This document shows, one piece after another, positions 44,424 to 56,333 of a DNA stretch of 64,000 nucleotides; the stretch's first letter is position 1; every line of letters begins with the position of its first letter. A program made the translations under genes and the position numbers. Source of the DNA: Hsuehochloa calcarea. Taxonomy: Eukaryota; Streptophyta; Magnoliopsida; Poales; Poaceae. The stretch spans positions 47,502,777-47,566,776 of the forward strand of contig CM070609.1 of the NCBI GenBank assembly GCA_036346395.1. Direction: 5' to 3'. The notes beneath the pieces are model-generated. The model was not told where the DNA came from and searched no databases. It saw nothing but the letters and a program-made list of their open reading frames with translations.

Positions 44424-46703
44424 ATGGATAGGTTCTCTACAAAACCGCATATCTTTAATGGGCACGACTATGCCTATTGGAAGAATCGTATACGAGTATT
44501 CCTTAAGAGCGAGGGACAAGCTATATGGGACGTTGTTCGATACCCGCTCATTATTCCTGAGGTTGCAACTCCTGCTTCAGCAATTCTTTTGGCTAACAAC
44601 AACAAGGCCAAGAACCTTTTATATGGTGCGCTTGGTAGACAAGAATATGATAGTATTTACAATTTTTCGACTGCGCACGAGATTTGGAACACCCTCGAAA
44701 CTTATCATGAGGATTCGTCCCAAATTAAGAAAGTGCGCCAAACAATCTATAAGCGTGATTATAACAAATTTGAGATGCGTCCTTGAGAGAGCATTGATGA
44801 CATTTTCAGTCGCTTTAATAAAGTGATTAATCAGATGAAAGCTGTTGATATTGAATACTCTCAATCTGAAAATGCCACCCATCTCTTGGCTGCAATCAAC
44901 ACCAAGGAGTGGGAGATGAAGGCTACTGCTATAGAGGAAAATGTTGATCTTTCGAGCCTTACTTTGGAGTTGCTTTATAGCAAACTCAAGACTCATGAAA
45001 TTAAAAGAGTTGATCAACCCAATAAAAACAATTTAGCTTTGGTAGTAGATCCTCTCAAAAAGGCTTCTGATAGTTCTTTTGAATCTTCTTCTGGATTTTC
45101 ATTTGCTTGTTTATCTGCTATTCATGAAGAGGAGCTTGAGAGTATCCCTGAGGTTGAGTTAGCCCTTCTTGCTAAAAAATTCACACGGGCTTACAACAAT
45201 GTGAGAAATAAAAAGAGAGGTGGTCCTGTTACTTGCTATGAGTGTGGAGAGCTCTACCACATACGGGCCAATTGCCCCAAGCTAAAAGGTAAGGGCAAGC
45301 ACAAGGAGGAGAAGACAGCTTGGAAGAAGCCTCATGAGAACAACTCTGAGTATGATGCTGTCAAGCTCATAAAGGCCGCTCACCGGGTCCTTGCCGCTTT
45401 TGGAGATCAATCCGTGAGCGATGTGGACTCCGGGAGCGAGGAGGACAAGGAGGAGAAGACCCCTCAAGACAAAAAGAAGGGGAAGGCCAAGGACTTCACC
45501 GGCATGTGCTTCATGGCCGACACTGACGACATTGACGACGATGAGGTACCTCTCTCTTATGATGATCTTTCTGCTAAATATGATTCCATATATGAGCAAC
45601 TGCTTAGTCAAGATGAAGCGATAGAATTTGTCATGACTAAAAATAAGAGACTGGAGTCAAAAATTGGTAAGCTCGAAACTAGAGCTTGCGAATGTTAAGA
45701 CTCTTGAACCTGATAAATGTTTATCTTGTCATGATATGCACCCAGAATTGGCTAAACTGCAATCTGCTCACAATATTGCTTTGCAACAACTTGGAAATGC
45801 TAGAACCGAGTTAAATATGCTCCTTGTGAAAAATGTTTAGAATCTAGCAAGTTGATTACTTCTGATGTGATTGATTCTAGCCCTTGCACTTCATGCTTAG
45901 AAAAAGAACGTGAAATCAAAGATATCTTAGAAGCTGCTAGAGTCAAATATGCTAAGCTTAAGGACAATATTGGAACTACTATTTATGCTTCTTGTTCCAC
46001 TCTTAAGCTTGAAATTGCTTTATATAAGGAGAAATCTATGGATAAAACTTGTGATGCTTGTGTTAATTTGAGAAAAGAAAATGCTTACCTTCATGATACA
46101 TTAGAGAAATTTTCTAAAGGTAAGAAACAGTTAAACATGATTCTTGACAAGTCTAAAACTCCTTATAAGAAGCAAGGTTTAGGATTCAATTCTTTTCAAG
46201 ACAATTCAAAGCCAAAAGCCATTCAAGTCTTGGAAAAAGGTTTAATTGAATTCAAAACCCAACCTGCAAAAATATCTTTTAAATCTGCAGGTTTTGCCCA
46301 ACCGTGTGTTAATTCAAAGGGTGCTTCTTCTAGTGGTACCAAGTATCATTGCACTTATTGCAAAAAGAGTGGGCACTTGATTGAGTTTTGTTGGCGTAGG
46401 TTGAAAAATAATAAGAAAAATTTTGCTAGTATTTCATCCACTCAACCTAAAGCTTTTATGAGACATGGTCATTTTGAAAAGAATAAACCTAGGTTAGGTT
46501 TTGTTTCACATGCTTATCATCATACTCCTAGACAGGATAATTCTCATATTCTTGTGACCATTACTCATGATAGGAATGCAAATAGAATCAAGGATAACAC
46601 TTGTGCTTTGCATACTATTCGCAGACGTGTGTCTCAGTACTGGGTTCCCAAGTCATGTTTAACTAACCCCAGTATCGAGACACATCGTTCTTCTGTGCCT
46701 TGA
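44424..46703 (+). pseudogene. Ret-F gag: UBN2-like domain, two zinc knuckles, CXXC coiled-coil region
   Basis: Gag would coat element RNA. The start ATG at 44424 reads MDRFSTKPHIFNGHDYAYWK, a classic copia gag (DUF4219/UBN2-type) opening. The first knuckle CYECGELYHIRANC is at about 45235-45276. A charged, helical region follows with repeated CXXC pairs (CLSC, CEKC, CTSC, CDAC; 45720-46060). The second knuckle CTYCKKSGHLIEFC is at 46351-46392. One in-frame TGA (44784-44786) and two compensating frame changes (near 45670-45700 and 45820-45840) are the only breaks. Ret-G keeps the same layout on the minus strand. The family is copia by its opening and primer site. Confidence 0.85.
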
Positions 46704-46832
46704 TTTTCAGGATTGCCGTGGAAAGAGGAAGGGCACGTGCTTTGTTCGACTCCGACTGTTCACGTCATATTACCGGAGACTCAAGATGGTTCACCTCTTT
46801 CACGCGGTCGACGGGTTTCAAGCATCTCTAAG
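46704..46832 (+). pseudogene. Ret-F protease-like piece
   Basis: Just after gag, in another frame, the reading is ALFDSDCSRHITGDSRWFTSF. Copia proteases have LVDSGCSRHMTGD here, so the catalytic DSG has become DSD and the enzyme would be dead. The piece stops at the solo LTR insertion and does not resume after it. Confidence 0.7.
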
Positions 46833-48156
46833 TGTAGGGTTAAGGGTAGGCTACACTAGCGCAAATTAATAAAAATTCTACCCGTAAACCAAGATCACTG
46901 CAGTTATAGATCACGGTCTTACCACTAGACGCGTAGGTGCGGAACCGATGCAAAGACGTCGAAGCGAGTAGTCGTATTAAGTTGATGCAAGACGTCGGGC
47001 GAGTAGTCGTACTACTTCCTCGTCCTCGTCGCGGCGCCCCACGTCTGACTCCCTCTTGCGGTTCGTCCAAACGCTACTGATGATGCGGCGCCTCAAAGGT
47101 ATCCACACGCACGGGAGAAGCGACGACGCCGATCGCTAGATCGCGCGGCGACAAGGCGTGGGAGAGGTGGCGGCGTGGTTTGAGGATGTCACGGCTGCAC
47201 GCCTAGACTCAGGCGCCTTGCCCTCCTTTTATAGACGTCCTTACAATGGGCTTCTACTAATAGAGGCCCATTAGGACTCAATGCCCACTCTAATTCGGAT
47301 CTAATCCGAATTAAGCTTCAATTTCTTAAGTGTGTGACCCTCTAGGTTCACGATGTTTACACATGACAGTATACATACTTGGTCAATAGTTGGTAGCGGC
47401 CTCTAGCAAGACGTCCCAACTCCTAAGCGTACACAAAGATCATATCGGATGAACCAACACAACGTTATGTACATGCCAATCCCTTTGCCTCACGATATTC
47501 GGTCGAGCTCCAAGCTGACCACTCTTTCTCGATCTTGTGATCCGGAATCCCTTACTTGGTTAACTCTTAACCTTAAGTAGCATGGCCATGCATTTCCGGA
47601 TCCGATCACTCGAGGGGCCCAGAGATATCTCTCTCAGGTAGAGAGGGGCAAATCCCATCTTGACTGACCATGCCTCGCAGCATGCTTCATGACAAACCCG
47701 AAAACTACCTTTATAACTACCCAGTTACGGAGTAGCGTTTGATAGCCCCTAAGTAGGTCGATTCATATCTCAAGTACATGCGACAATCTTAGGTCTAAGG
47801 ATAAGGCGTACACATTGTGTAGAGAGAACCATAAGTATAATTGTTATGTCTCATGATGGGTCGGTCCAACCCCATGTTCTAAACATGTGTCCACATTATT
47901 GGTTTGACATCTCCATGTCTATGACCTGTGAAACATAGTCATCAACCGATACATGTGCTAATCCACCATTCACGTGTGTCCTCACATGAACTCCGACTAT
48001 GGACAACTTTATAATAACCATACAAGTAAAGAGTTTCACAAACAAGTCACATACATGTTAATCAACACAAAGGCAATATTCAAGGAACATTTATTAAATC
48101 ATGGATACAACGAAATATCATCATCTCTATGATTGCCTCTAGGGCATATCTCCAAC
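46833..48156 (-). mobile_element. Solo LTR of the LTR-N family inserted in Ret-F
   Basis: The 1324-bp LTR has flanks CTAAG (46828-46832) and CTGAG (48157-48161), a 5-bp duplication with one mismatch. On the minus strand it starts TGTTGGAGATATGCCCTAGAGG, as in 38625-40144, and its other end AGGGTTAAGGG matches AGGGTTACGGG there. It has no internal region. Confidence 0.88.
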
Positions 48157-48161
48157 ACTGA

Positions 48162-48391
48162 GAACTTCCCATCGCCAGGCCTTTAAGCTCATATTCAGGT
48201 ATTTACACTCTACTCTCTTTGTATGACATTTGATATTCCTGTTCTTCATTTTTGTCCATTCGGGGGGTTTTTCTTATCCTGATTGTACGAGCTGTCGGCT
48301 AGATAGGAAGAGTACCTCAGGCGCTTGTTACCCACTAGGCACTTCTCTTGTCTTTTGATTTTATCCTCACCAAACTTTTAGACCCAACTAG
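48162..48391 (+). other. Ret-F interior, non-coding
   Basis: The bases between the solo LTR and Ret-G show no protease, integrase or polymerase reading. ACTAG at 48387-48391 is the left duplication of Ret-G. Confidence 0.6.
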
Positions 48392-50307
48392 TGTAGGACC
48401 GGAAAGGCGACTAGGGGGGGGGGGTGAATAGGCGCTTTCTCAACTTTCTTGCCTAAATCAAATTCAGAATGAACTTTACTCCTTTAGCTATGAAAGCTAA
48501 GAAGATCGAGAGTGTGCAGTGAAGCCTTGTGCTGAATTCGACAAACCCCTCAACCACACGACACAAATGTGGAGACTTAAACTCAACGGGTTGATCTGGG
48601 CACAGGCGGTCTGACCGGCTACCACGGGCGGTCGGATCGACGTTCAACAATGATCGGACCGACAACTAAGCGGCGGTCGGACCGGTGGACAACGGTTCGA
48701 CCCGTGAGCAATGATCGAATATACGGCCGGTCGGACCGCCGTTGAAACACCGGTCGGACCGGTAGAGTCCAGTACTGAAAAATCCAACCCAAATCCAAAA
48801 CGAAATTTGATCCAACTTTTGATTCGACCAATGAAACTTGACCAAATTTCGAGCACACCTCCCTAAAGATATTAGAGACCTATTTCTAGCGACGATCCTT
48901 CAGATCCACTTCGCAGAATCGATCTCTCAAGGATTAAACAAAGAAGTGCATAAACCCTAGAATTATGAAAATATTTGATTCAAGACTTGCTAGTGGGGAT
49001 TGATGGTCTAGATGATTCTAGGAGTATTCCCACACATCAAAGCAAGACAAAGTGGGTCAAAAGACCAAGCATAAACCCTTGAATCAAGGAAGCACCAAAT
49101 TCATCCAAATGAGAGAAGAACACAAAAGGGGAGACAAATGATCTCACAAGCAAGCATCACAAGATTGATTGATCTCACAAGATGCTTACAAAGCCACTCC
49201 AACAAGGAGGACAAGAGCTCACCCAAGGAGCATACAATCTCTCCCTCTCTTCCTCTCCAAACCCTAACCCTAGAAAAGGCAAAGGGGAAAACAAATGAAA
49301 GCCTCGAGGAGGTTTTTCATCTCCCCCCTTCTATTTATAGGAGAGGACTAGGGTTACACATTTGGGACCCACTCACACATGGGACCCACACACTAATCTG
49401 TTGAAGCAATCGCCTGCTTCACCACGTGTAGGTTGATCAGCGGTTCTCATCGACGCCAAGCCTCTCTTGTCCGAACCCCATCGAAACCTCCCAGAGACTC
49501 GCACCGATATCCGCACCGCCTGATCCAACAGCTGCACCGAACCACCCGTTCGATCCATCTTGCCCATCCTGCACCATGCTTGTGTCACACGACCTCACCC
49601 GGTATCCCTGATCGTTCTGAACCTCATCTCTCCAAGCGTAGTCCCGATCCACTCACCGTTGACGTCGTTGACCTGCAAGCCACCTGCACAGCAATAGACA
49701 AACAAACCGTTTCCGGGAACAAGTTCTTCACAACTTAACCCACGTTAGCTCCGCAATGCAATATACAACAATAAAGCATTGATAAACAAACAATAAACCA
49801 CATTGAGACCACATCAATGCAAACTTGGCACACCTCCAAGTCAACGGCGGTCTGACCGCCCCACAAGGCCGGTCCGACCGATTTCAGGCCGGTCGGACCG
49901 CTCCCACAACGGTGGACCGGTCAAAAAGACTTAGCCAAAAATTCTAGCTTGAAAATCCGAAACCTTCTGGAATTTTCAACTCGATAGAACTTTTGACTGG
50001 GAGCTTCAAAGATGATGAAACCACATCCAGGAGACTCCCCTCACCTGCCTACACAACCTATTTTTGGCTTAGCTCCAAAAGCCAATCTTAGGTCAGACCG
50101 GTCCGACCGGCCACCATCTGCCGGCTCGACCGCCCCACGGCGATCGACCGTCCCCACGGCGGTCCGACCGCCACACCACCGGTCGACCGCTCGTGGTCCG
50201 ACAAAGAAGAAGCAAACCCCGAAAACACGAGATTTTGCAAACCAACAAAGCCATTGCCAATTGACTCATTATCCTGAGATCGTGCACATATCCTCACGAT
50301 ATCCACA
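48392..50307 (-). repeat. Ret-G 3' LTR
   Basis: The 1916-bp LTR reads TGTGGATATCG on the minus strand at its start (50307) and ends CCGGTCCTACA at 48392. It carries dyad clusters at 48605-48770, 49850-49925 and 50095-50200. A run of about 11 G at 48413-48424 precedes TGAATAGG. Confidence 0.92.
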
Positions 50308-50322
50308 ATCTCCCCCTTGATG
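50308..50322 (-). promoter_or_regulatory. Ret-G polypurine tract
   Basis: On the minus strand CATCAAGGGGGAGAT directly precedes the 3' LTR start TGTGGATATC. This is the plus-strand primer of reverse transcription. Confidence 0.85.
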
Positions 50323-51706
50323 AACACATTGGCAATTTCCAAGAAAATGTGGTTTTTCAAATTGAAAAGTAAAAAACGCCGTTTTCGCATAAAGGCACAA
50401 CTTGGTCCATAAGCAAGAAAAAGCTTAGAAAACGACCAAGCTGGCTTCAGAATAGTGAAGGCAAGTGAGATAAGGCAATGAACGCACAAAAGGATTCAAA
50501 TTCCAGAAGATGGCCAAAAATCTCACTAAGGTCCATATGAAAGACAAAATGTTCTATTTGACCTTTGATTATTGTGAGTCTTCTTGAATTACAATTCAAA
50601 TCAGAAAAAGGCACTAAAACCCAGAGACTCAACTCACTATGATCACAAATTTTCAAAAGGTTCACAATTTTTTTTTGTGTGTGTGTTCTTTTATGTATGA
50701 AACCTTATGCAAACCAAAAGCTCTAAAACAGCATTTTCTTCAATCCTTCTCCCCCTTTGACAATGAATTCATCAAGATGCATGGAACAAGAACGAGCATG
50801 AAGAAATGACTTTATTTGAAATTTATCAAAAAGGAGCCATGACCATTATCGAAGTAGACAGTACAAGAATTATACCAAGCCATATAAAGAGAAGACGCTA
50901 TATTCAATCACGGCAAAACATGTACTGCAAAGCTAAAACCAAGATAGCAGCAATCTGAGATTAACAGAATTAAAATCATGAAAGGTTGCTCAGTATCATA
51001 GATTCACTCAAAGCAACCAAAAATGAGTCAAGCCATGTCTATAAGTAAAAAGAGACTCAAAACAAGAGTTGAGGCATTTTGAGCATTAAGAAAATTCTTT
51101 TGAAGCAAAACTCAAGCACTTAGCCCTTTTTGGGCAATTTTTCTTTTTCTTTCCTTCCTTTTTTTTTGCTGTGCTAGATCTCAAGCCTTGCCGCGACCAT
51201 CTCAAGCGATAAGCTTAAAAGAATGATCTAGGTCATCCAAAACTCCCCCTGAGTTCATGCCTAGTGCAATGGCAAGCCGTCTCATGAGAAAGGATTGGTG
51301 AGATCAGTTTTTTCGCACAGAAAATCTCTTTTTTTTCATTTGCTTGACTTAAGAAGATAAAAAGCTCATTTTTCATCTCAAAATAAGTTCAAGACTCAAT
51401 TCAACCTATTTGACATGGCAAGAATCATAAAAGGATCACTAGAGCAAAACTAGTCACAAGATTCAACAAGACATGATTCAATTCAATTTGCTCACAGATA
51501 TAAAGCTAGCAAGGCAAAAGCTAAGCTAAACAAGAAGAGCCATAAAAGAAGTCTAGCAGACTATCACTTGATATGACAAGGTATAGAGTATGAAAACAAG
51601 CCATACAAGGATAATACTCAAGGCTCCACAGATTTTAATATGCAATGCAAGATTTTTGAAATAAAAATGCATTATGATACAATGAAAACAACAAGAGCAA
51701 ATTCCC
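50323..51706 (-). other. Ret-G 3' non-coding interior
   Basis: The 1.4 kb between gag stop and purine tract is AT-rich with no conserved frame. It contains further CTCCCCCT copies (near 50746 and 51245), which are purine-tract-like on the minus strand. Parts resemble Ret-F 56430-58248. Confidence 0.7.
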
Positions 51707-54424
51707 TCAAAACATCCAAGCCTCAGTACTGGGATTTGAGATAAAAGTTCTAGGAGTCCAGTACTGAGATGGATGAGGCCTGGGAATAGCAAAAGAAGCA
51801 GCAGAAAAATGATTAGGCACAAAATCATAAGAATGCCCATGAGCACCACCTGGACCTCTCCAAAACGATCTACCAAAAGACCGATACTCCCCCTGTCTAG
51901 GTGCTACCCGTGGTCTATCCTCACGATATCCAAGACCAAACTGCTGCCTGGACCCACCAAAAGAGTCAACAAAATTCTCTACAAACCTAGGCCTATAAGT
52001 GATACGCTGAATAGGCTGCCCGGCTCTAGAGACTACAGCTGAAGAAGAGACTCCTCTAATGGATCTCAAAGTGCTCATCCTCTCTTTCCTCTCAATTTTT
52101 GCTCTTCGGAAGCAAAACTCAACGGTGTGGCCCTCTTTCTTGCAGAAGGTGCAATTGTACTTGACCTTTTGAGGGGTCCGTACTGGTGAGACAGAAGCAC
52201 CTTTCTTGCTAGAAAGAGATTGAGCAGAACCTACAGATTTAAGAATAACCTTTGAAGACATAGGAGGTTCTTGCTCAACCAAACCACTCTTCACAATTCT
52301 AGCAATCTTTGGTGTGAGATTCTTGGAAAGCTCTAGGGACTTAAAACCTAGGCCACTGTTTTTCACACTCACCTTGGATTGGTCTAGAATCAAGTTGAGT
52401 TTCTTTTTCCCACTAGAAAACCTCTCAAGAGTCATTTTGAGGTAATCGTTCTCTTTTGCCAAAACTCCACAATTGGAGCACTTTTTAGAATCGATTGCCT
52501 CAACATGTTTGCTCTTAAGAAGGTCCACTTCCACTTTAAGAGCCTCACAAGACACACAATAGGACTCTCCATCCTATTCAAGCTGCTCCTTAAATTTGAC
52601 TCTAAAAGCCTCTTGTATCTTACCAATAGCGTTTCAATTTGACATGCAACATACAAGAGGAAGAATCAATAACTTTCTTGGAAGCGATAAGAGACATGGA
52701 TCTTTCAATTTTAGCTTTCTCTTCAAGAGTCTTGTTTAAAGCTTCAATCTCAATTGTAAGCTTAGGGCAATTTTCGCAAGAGGCAATTCTAGAATAAGCA
52801 ACCATTTCAGTCATCTCTTGCATTTTAATTCGATTATTCTTACAATGAGAACAAGTGTGACTAGCATCAAATTTTTGCAATTCTTTTAAAGAGCTATCCA
52901 GTTTCAATTCTAGCAAAGCACAGTTTGAGCAATTTAAAGGAATGGCATCTAAAGCAGTCACATCAAGCGGAATGGCATTCATGCATACAGAACTAGACTT
53001 GAGAGATTCTAGTTCAGAAAGAGCATTTTCCAATTGTTTTTCAACAGAGAAATGAGCATTATTCAAGCTTGACAATTCATTAAGCAAGCTAGAGCATGAA
53101 TCACAGAAATCATCAGGATTAATGGATTTGAGCCTAACTACTTCTAGGTTCAAATTATCAATCATAGTATCCTGTTTCTTGATCACTTTAGCTTGCTTAT
53201 GCAATTTTTGTTCAGCAAGCACTAAAGCCCTTTTCATGTCAGGAAGTGAAGGGCATACCTCATCGGGATCACTAAAAGGATCCTCGCTGTTGGAGGAGTA
53301 GCTGTCGTGGCTATTCTTAGCCATAAAGCACATGCCTGTGAAATCACGTGCCTTCTTCTTGCCACGGGAGTCACTCTTGTCGTCCTCCGCCTCCGAGTCC
53401 ACATCTTCCATGCTCACATCCTCTAGAGCTTCAAGGACTCGGCTGACAAACTTGCGATAGTTTGTCTTCTTGGACTTGGCATCCCTCGCTCGAGGATGCC
53501 TTTGTGACTCCATCTCCTCCTTGCCTTTCAGCTTGGGGCATCTGGAGCGAATGTGCTTCGGCTCACCACATTCAAAGCATGTGATAGGTCCACCTCTCCT
53601 CCTACTCCTCACATTATTGTAGGCTCTCGTGAATTTTGTGGATAGGAGGGCTAAGTCATCCTCGGGTAGTCTCTCAAGTTGCTCATCGCTCAAAGAATGC
53701 AAAGCAGACAAAGAAAATCCAGATGAGCTAACATTAAAGGAATCAGCATATCTACCCTTAGAGTTGTCAACCACTAAAGCCATCGGCTCTGTCGTGGGGA
53801 GACGCGAGATAAAATCAATCTCATGCGTCTTCAACCTCGAGTAGAGCTTATCCATGGTAAGCTCACTCATGTGATGTTGTCATTGATGGCGATGATCTTC
53901 ATCCCCGGACCTTCACATCCAAAGCACCCAAAAGTCGGCGTGCATTTTGGACTCGTAAAAGACAAGATCAACAATGCGGAGATCATGAAGAATTTTAGAA
54001 AATCTCCCCACACTCATCTAAAGATTCACGTGTCTTTGCTCGATCTTGGAGTATGTTTTCTTAAGTCGGTTTCATCTCACTTCCTTGATCGCGATGGACC
54101 CTTCGTGATAGTCACAAAGAGTCGCGGATCTCATGAGCAGAGACGACAAATGAGCGACACGCTCAAACTCCGATCGACTAAGGCCTTGAATCAAAAATTA
54201 CGAGCCTGCTGTTGTTCTCCACATCGGAGTGATCAAATTGTCATACCGCACGACATAAGGGTTTTTCACCTTAAGCCAAATCGCGTGCCCTTGAGCCTCG
54301 ATGTAGGCTGCATTGGGCCTTCAATATGCAAAATCAACTCCATCAAAAACATGTGGCTCGATTGAATATCGCTCGATCGCCAAGGCTCCAAAGACCGGTT
54401 AAGATCTATAGAAAAGAGCTAACC
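51707..54424 (-). pseudogene. Ret-G gag: two zinc knuckles and CXXC coiled-coil region
   Basis: The N-terminal part (54365-53880) is scrambled by frame changes. From 53870 a 416-codon frame reads MSELTMDKLYSRLKTHEIDF, has knuckle CFECGEPKHIRSRC (about 53585-53540), an acidic stretch, and then a helical region with CXXC pairs (CDSC, CSNC, CSHC, CENC). After a frame change near 52555-52650 the second frame (52555-51707) adds CSNC and the second knuckle CTFCKKEGHTVEFC (about 52155-52110). It ends STEAWMF-stop. Same build as Ret-F gag. The role is particle formation and RNA binding. The broken start suggests this copy no longer makes full gag, unless splicing or another start is used. Confidence 0.85.
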
Positions 54425-54437
54425 GGCTCTGATACCA
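54425..54437 (-). promoter_or_regulatory. Ret-G primer binding site
   Basis: On the minus strand TGGTATCAGAGCC lies two bases from the LTR end at 54440. It matches Ret-F. Confidence 0.9.
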
Positions 54438-54439
54438 CT

Positions 54440-56328
54440 TGTAGGACCGGAAAGGCGACTAGGGGGGTGAATAGGCGCTTTCTCAACTTTCTTGCCTAAA
54501 TCAAATTCAACACGAACTTTACTCCTTTAGCTATGAAAGCTAAGAAGATCAGTAGGTGCACAGCAGAAGCCTTGTGCTGAATTCGACAAACCCCTCAACC
54601 ACACGACACAAATGTGGAGACTTAAACTCAACGGGTTGATCTGGGCACAGGCGGTCTGACCGGCTACCACGGGCGGTCGGACCGACGTTCAACCAGCGGT
54701 CTGACCGGCAACTAACTGGCGGTCGGACCGGTGGACAGCAGTTCGACCGGCAGAGCAGTGATGCGAATATCGGCGGTCGGACCGCCGTTGAAACACCGGT
54801 CGGACCGGTAGAGTCCAGTACTGAAAAATCCAACCCAAATCCAAAACGAAATTTGATCCAACTTTTGATTCGACCAATGAAACTTGACCAAATTTCGAGC
54901 ACACCTCCCTAAAGATATTAGAGACCTATTTCTAGCGACGATCCTTCAGATCCACTTCGCAGAATCGATCTCTCAAGGATTAAACAAAGAAGTGCATAAA
55001 CCCTAGAATTATGAAAATCTTTGATTCAAGACTTGCTAGTGGGGATTGATGGTCTAGATGATTCTAGGAGTATTCCCACACATCAAAACAAGACAAAGTG
55101 GGTCAAAAGACCAAGCATAAACCCTTGAATCAAGGAAGCACCAAATTCATCCAAATGAGAGAAGAACACAAAAGGGGAGACAAATGATCTCACAAGCAAG
55201 CATCACAAGATTGATTGATCTCACAAGATGCTTACAAAGCCACTCCAACAAGGAGGACAAGAGCTCACCCAAGGAGCATACAATCTCTCCCTCTCTTCCT
55301 CTCCAAACCCTAACCCTAGAAAAGGCAAAGGGGAAAACAAATGAAAGCTTCAAGGAGGTTTTTCATCTCCCCCCTTCTATTTATAGGAGAGGACTAGGGT
55401 TACACATTTGGGACCCACTCACACATGGGACCCACACACTAATCTGTTGAAGCAATCGCCTGCTTCACCACGTGTAGGTTGATCAACGGTTCTCATCGAC
55501 GCCAAGCCTCTCTTGTCCGAACCCCATCGGAACCTCCCAGAGACTCGCACCGATATCCGCACCGCCTGATCCAACCAGCTGCACCGAACCACCCGTTCGA
55601 TCCATCTTGCCCATCCTGCACCATGCTTGTGTCACACGACCTCACCCGGTATCCCTGATCGTTCTGAACCTCATCTCTCCCAGCGTAGTCCCGATCCACT
55701 CACCGTTGACGTCGTTGACCTGCAAGCCACCTGCACAGCAATAGACAAACAAACCGTTTCCGGGAACAAGTTCTTCACAACTTGACCCACGTTAGCTCCG
55801 CAATGCAATATACAACAATAAAGCATTGATAAACAAACAATAAACCACATTGAGACCACATCAATGCAAACTTGGCACACCTCCAAGTCAACGGCGGTCT
55901 GACCGCCCCACAAGGCCGGTCGACCGATTTCGGGCGGTCGGACCGCTCCCAACGGGCGGTCGGACGGTCAAAAGACTTAGCAAAATTCTAGCTTGAAAAT
56001 CCGAAACCTTCTGGAATTTTCAACTCGATAGAACTTTTGACTGGGAGCTCCAAAGATGATGAAACCACATCCAGGAGACTCCCCTCACCTGCCTACACAA
56101 CCTATTTTTGGCTTAGCTCCAAAAGCCAATCTTAGGTCAGACCGGTCCGACCGGCCACCACTGCCGGTCGGCCAGTCCCACAAAGCGATCGATCTAGCCC
56201 ACACCACCGGTCGGGGCGCTGTGGTCGGCGAAGAAGAAGGAAACCCAGCGAGATTTTGCAAACCAACAAAGCCATTGCCAATTGACTCATCATCCTGAGA
56301 TCGTGCACATATCCTCACGATATCCACA
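54440..56328 (-). repeat. Ret-G 5' LTR
   Basis: The 1889-bp LTR is collinear with 48392-50307. Its G run before TGAATAGG is six (54462-54467), against about eleven in the 3' LTR. Dyad clusters lie at 54648-54812, 55890-55975 and 56138-56215, the last more decayed than its partner. Confidence 0.92.
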
Positions 56329-56333
56329 ACTAG

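Larger units (their letters stand above)
48392..56328 (-). mobile_element. Ret-G: complete gag-only LTR retrotransposon
   Basis: The 7937-bp element is flanked by perfect duplications ACTAG (48387-48391 and 56329-56333). LTRs are 48392-50307 and 54440-56328. On the minus strand the order is 5' LTR, primer site (54425-54437), broken gag start, long gag (53870-51707), about 1.4 kb of non-coding DNA, purine tract, 3' LTR. There is no integrase, reverse transcriptase or RNase H. By eye the LTRs differ at only scattered sites, so the insertion is recent, after Ret-F. It must have used enzymes from another element. Confidence 0.92.
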
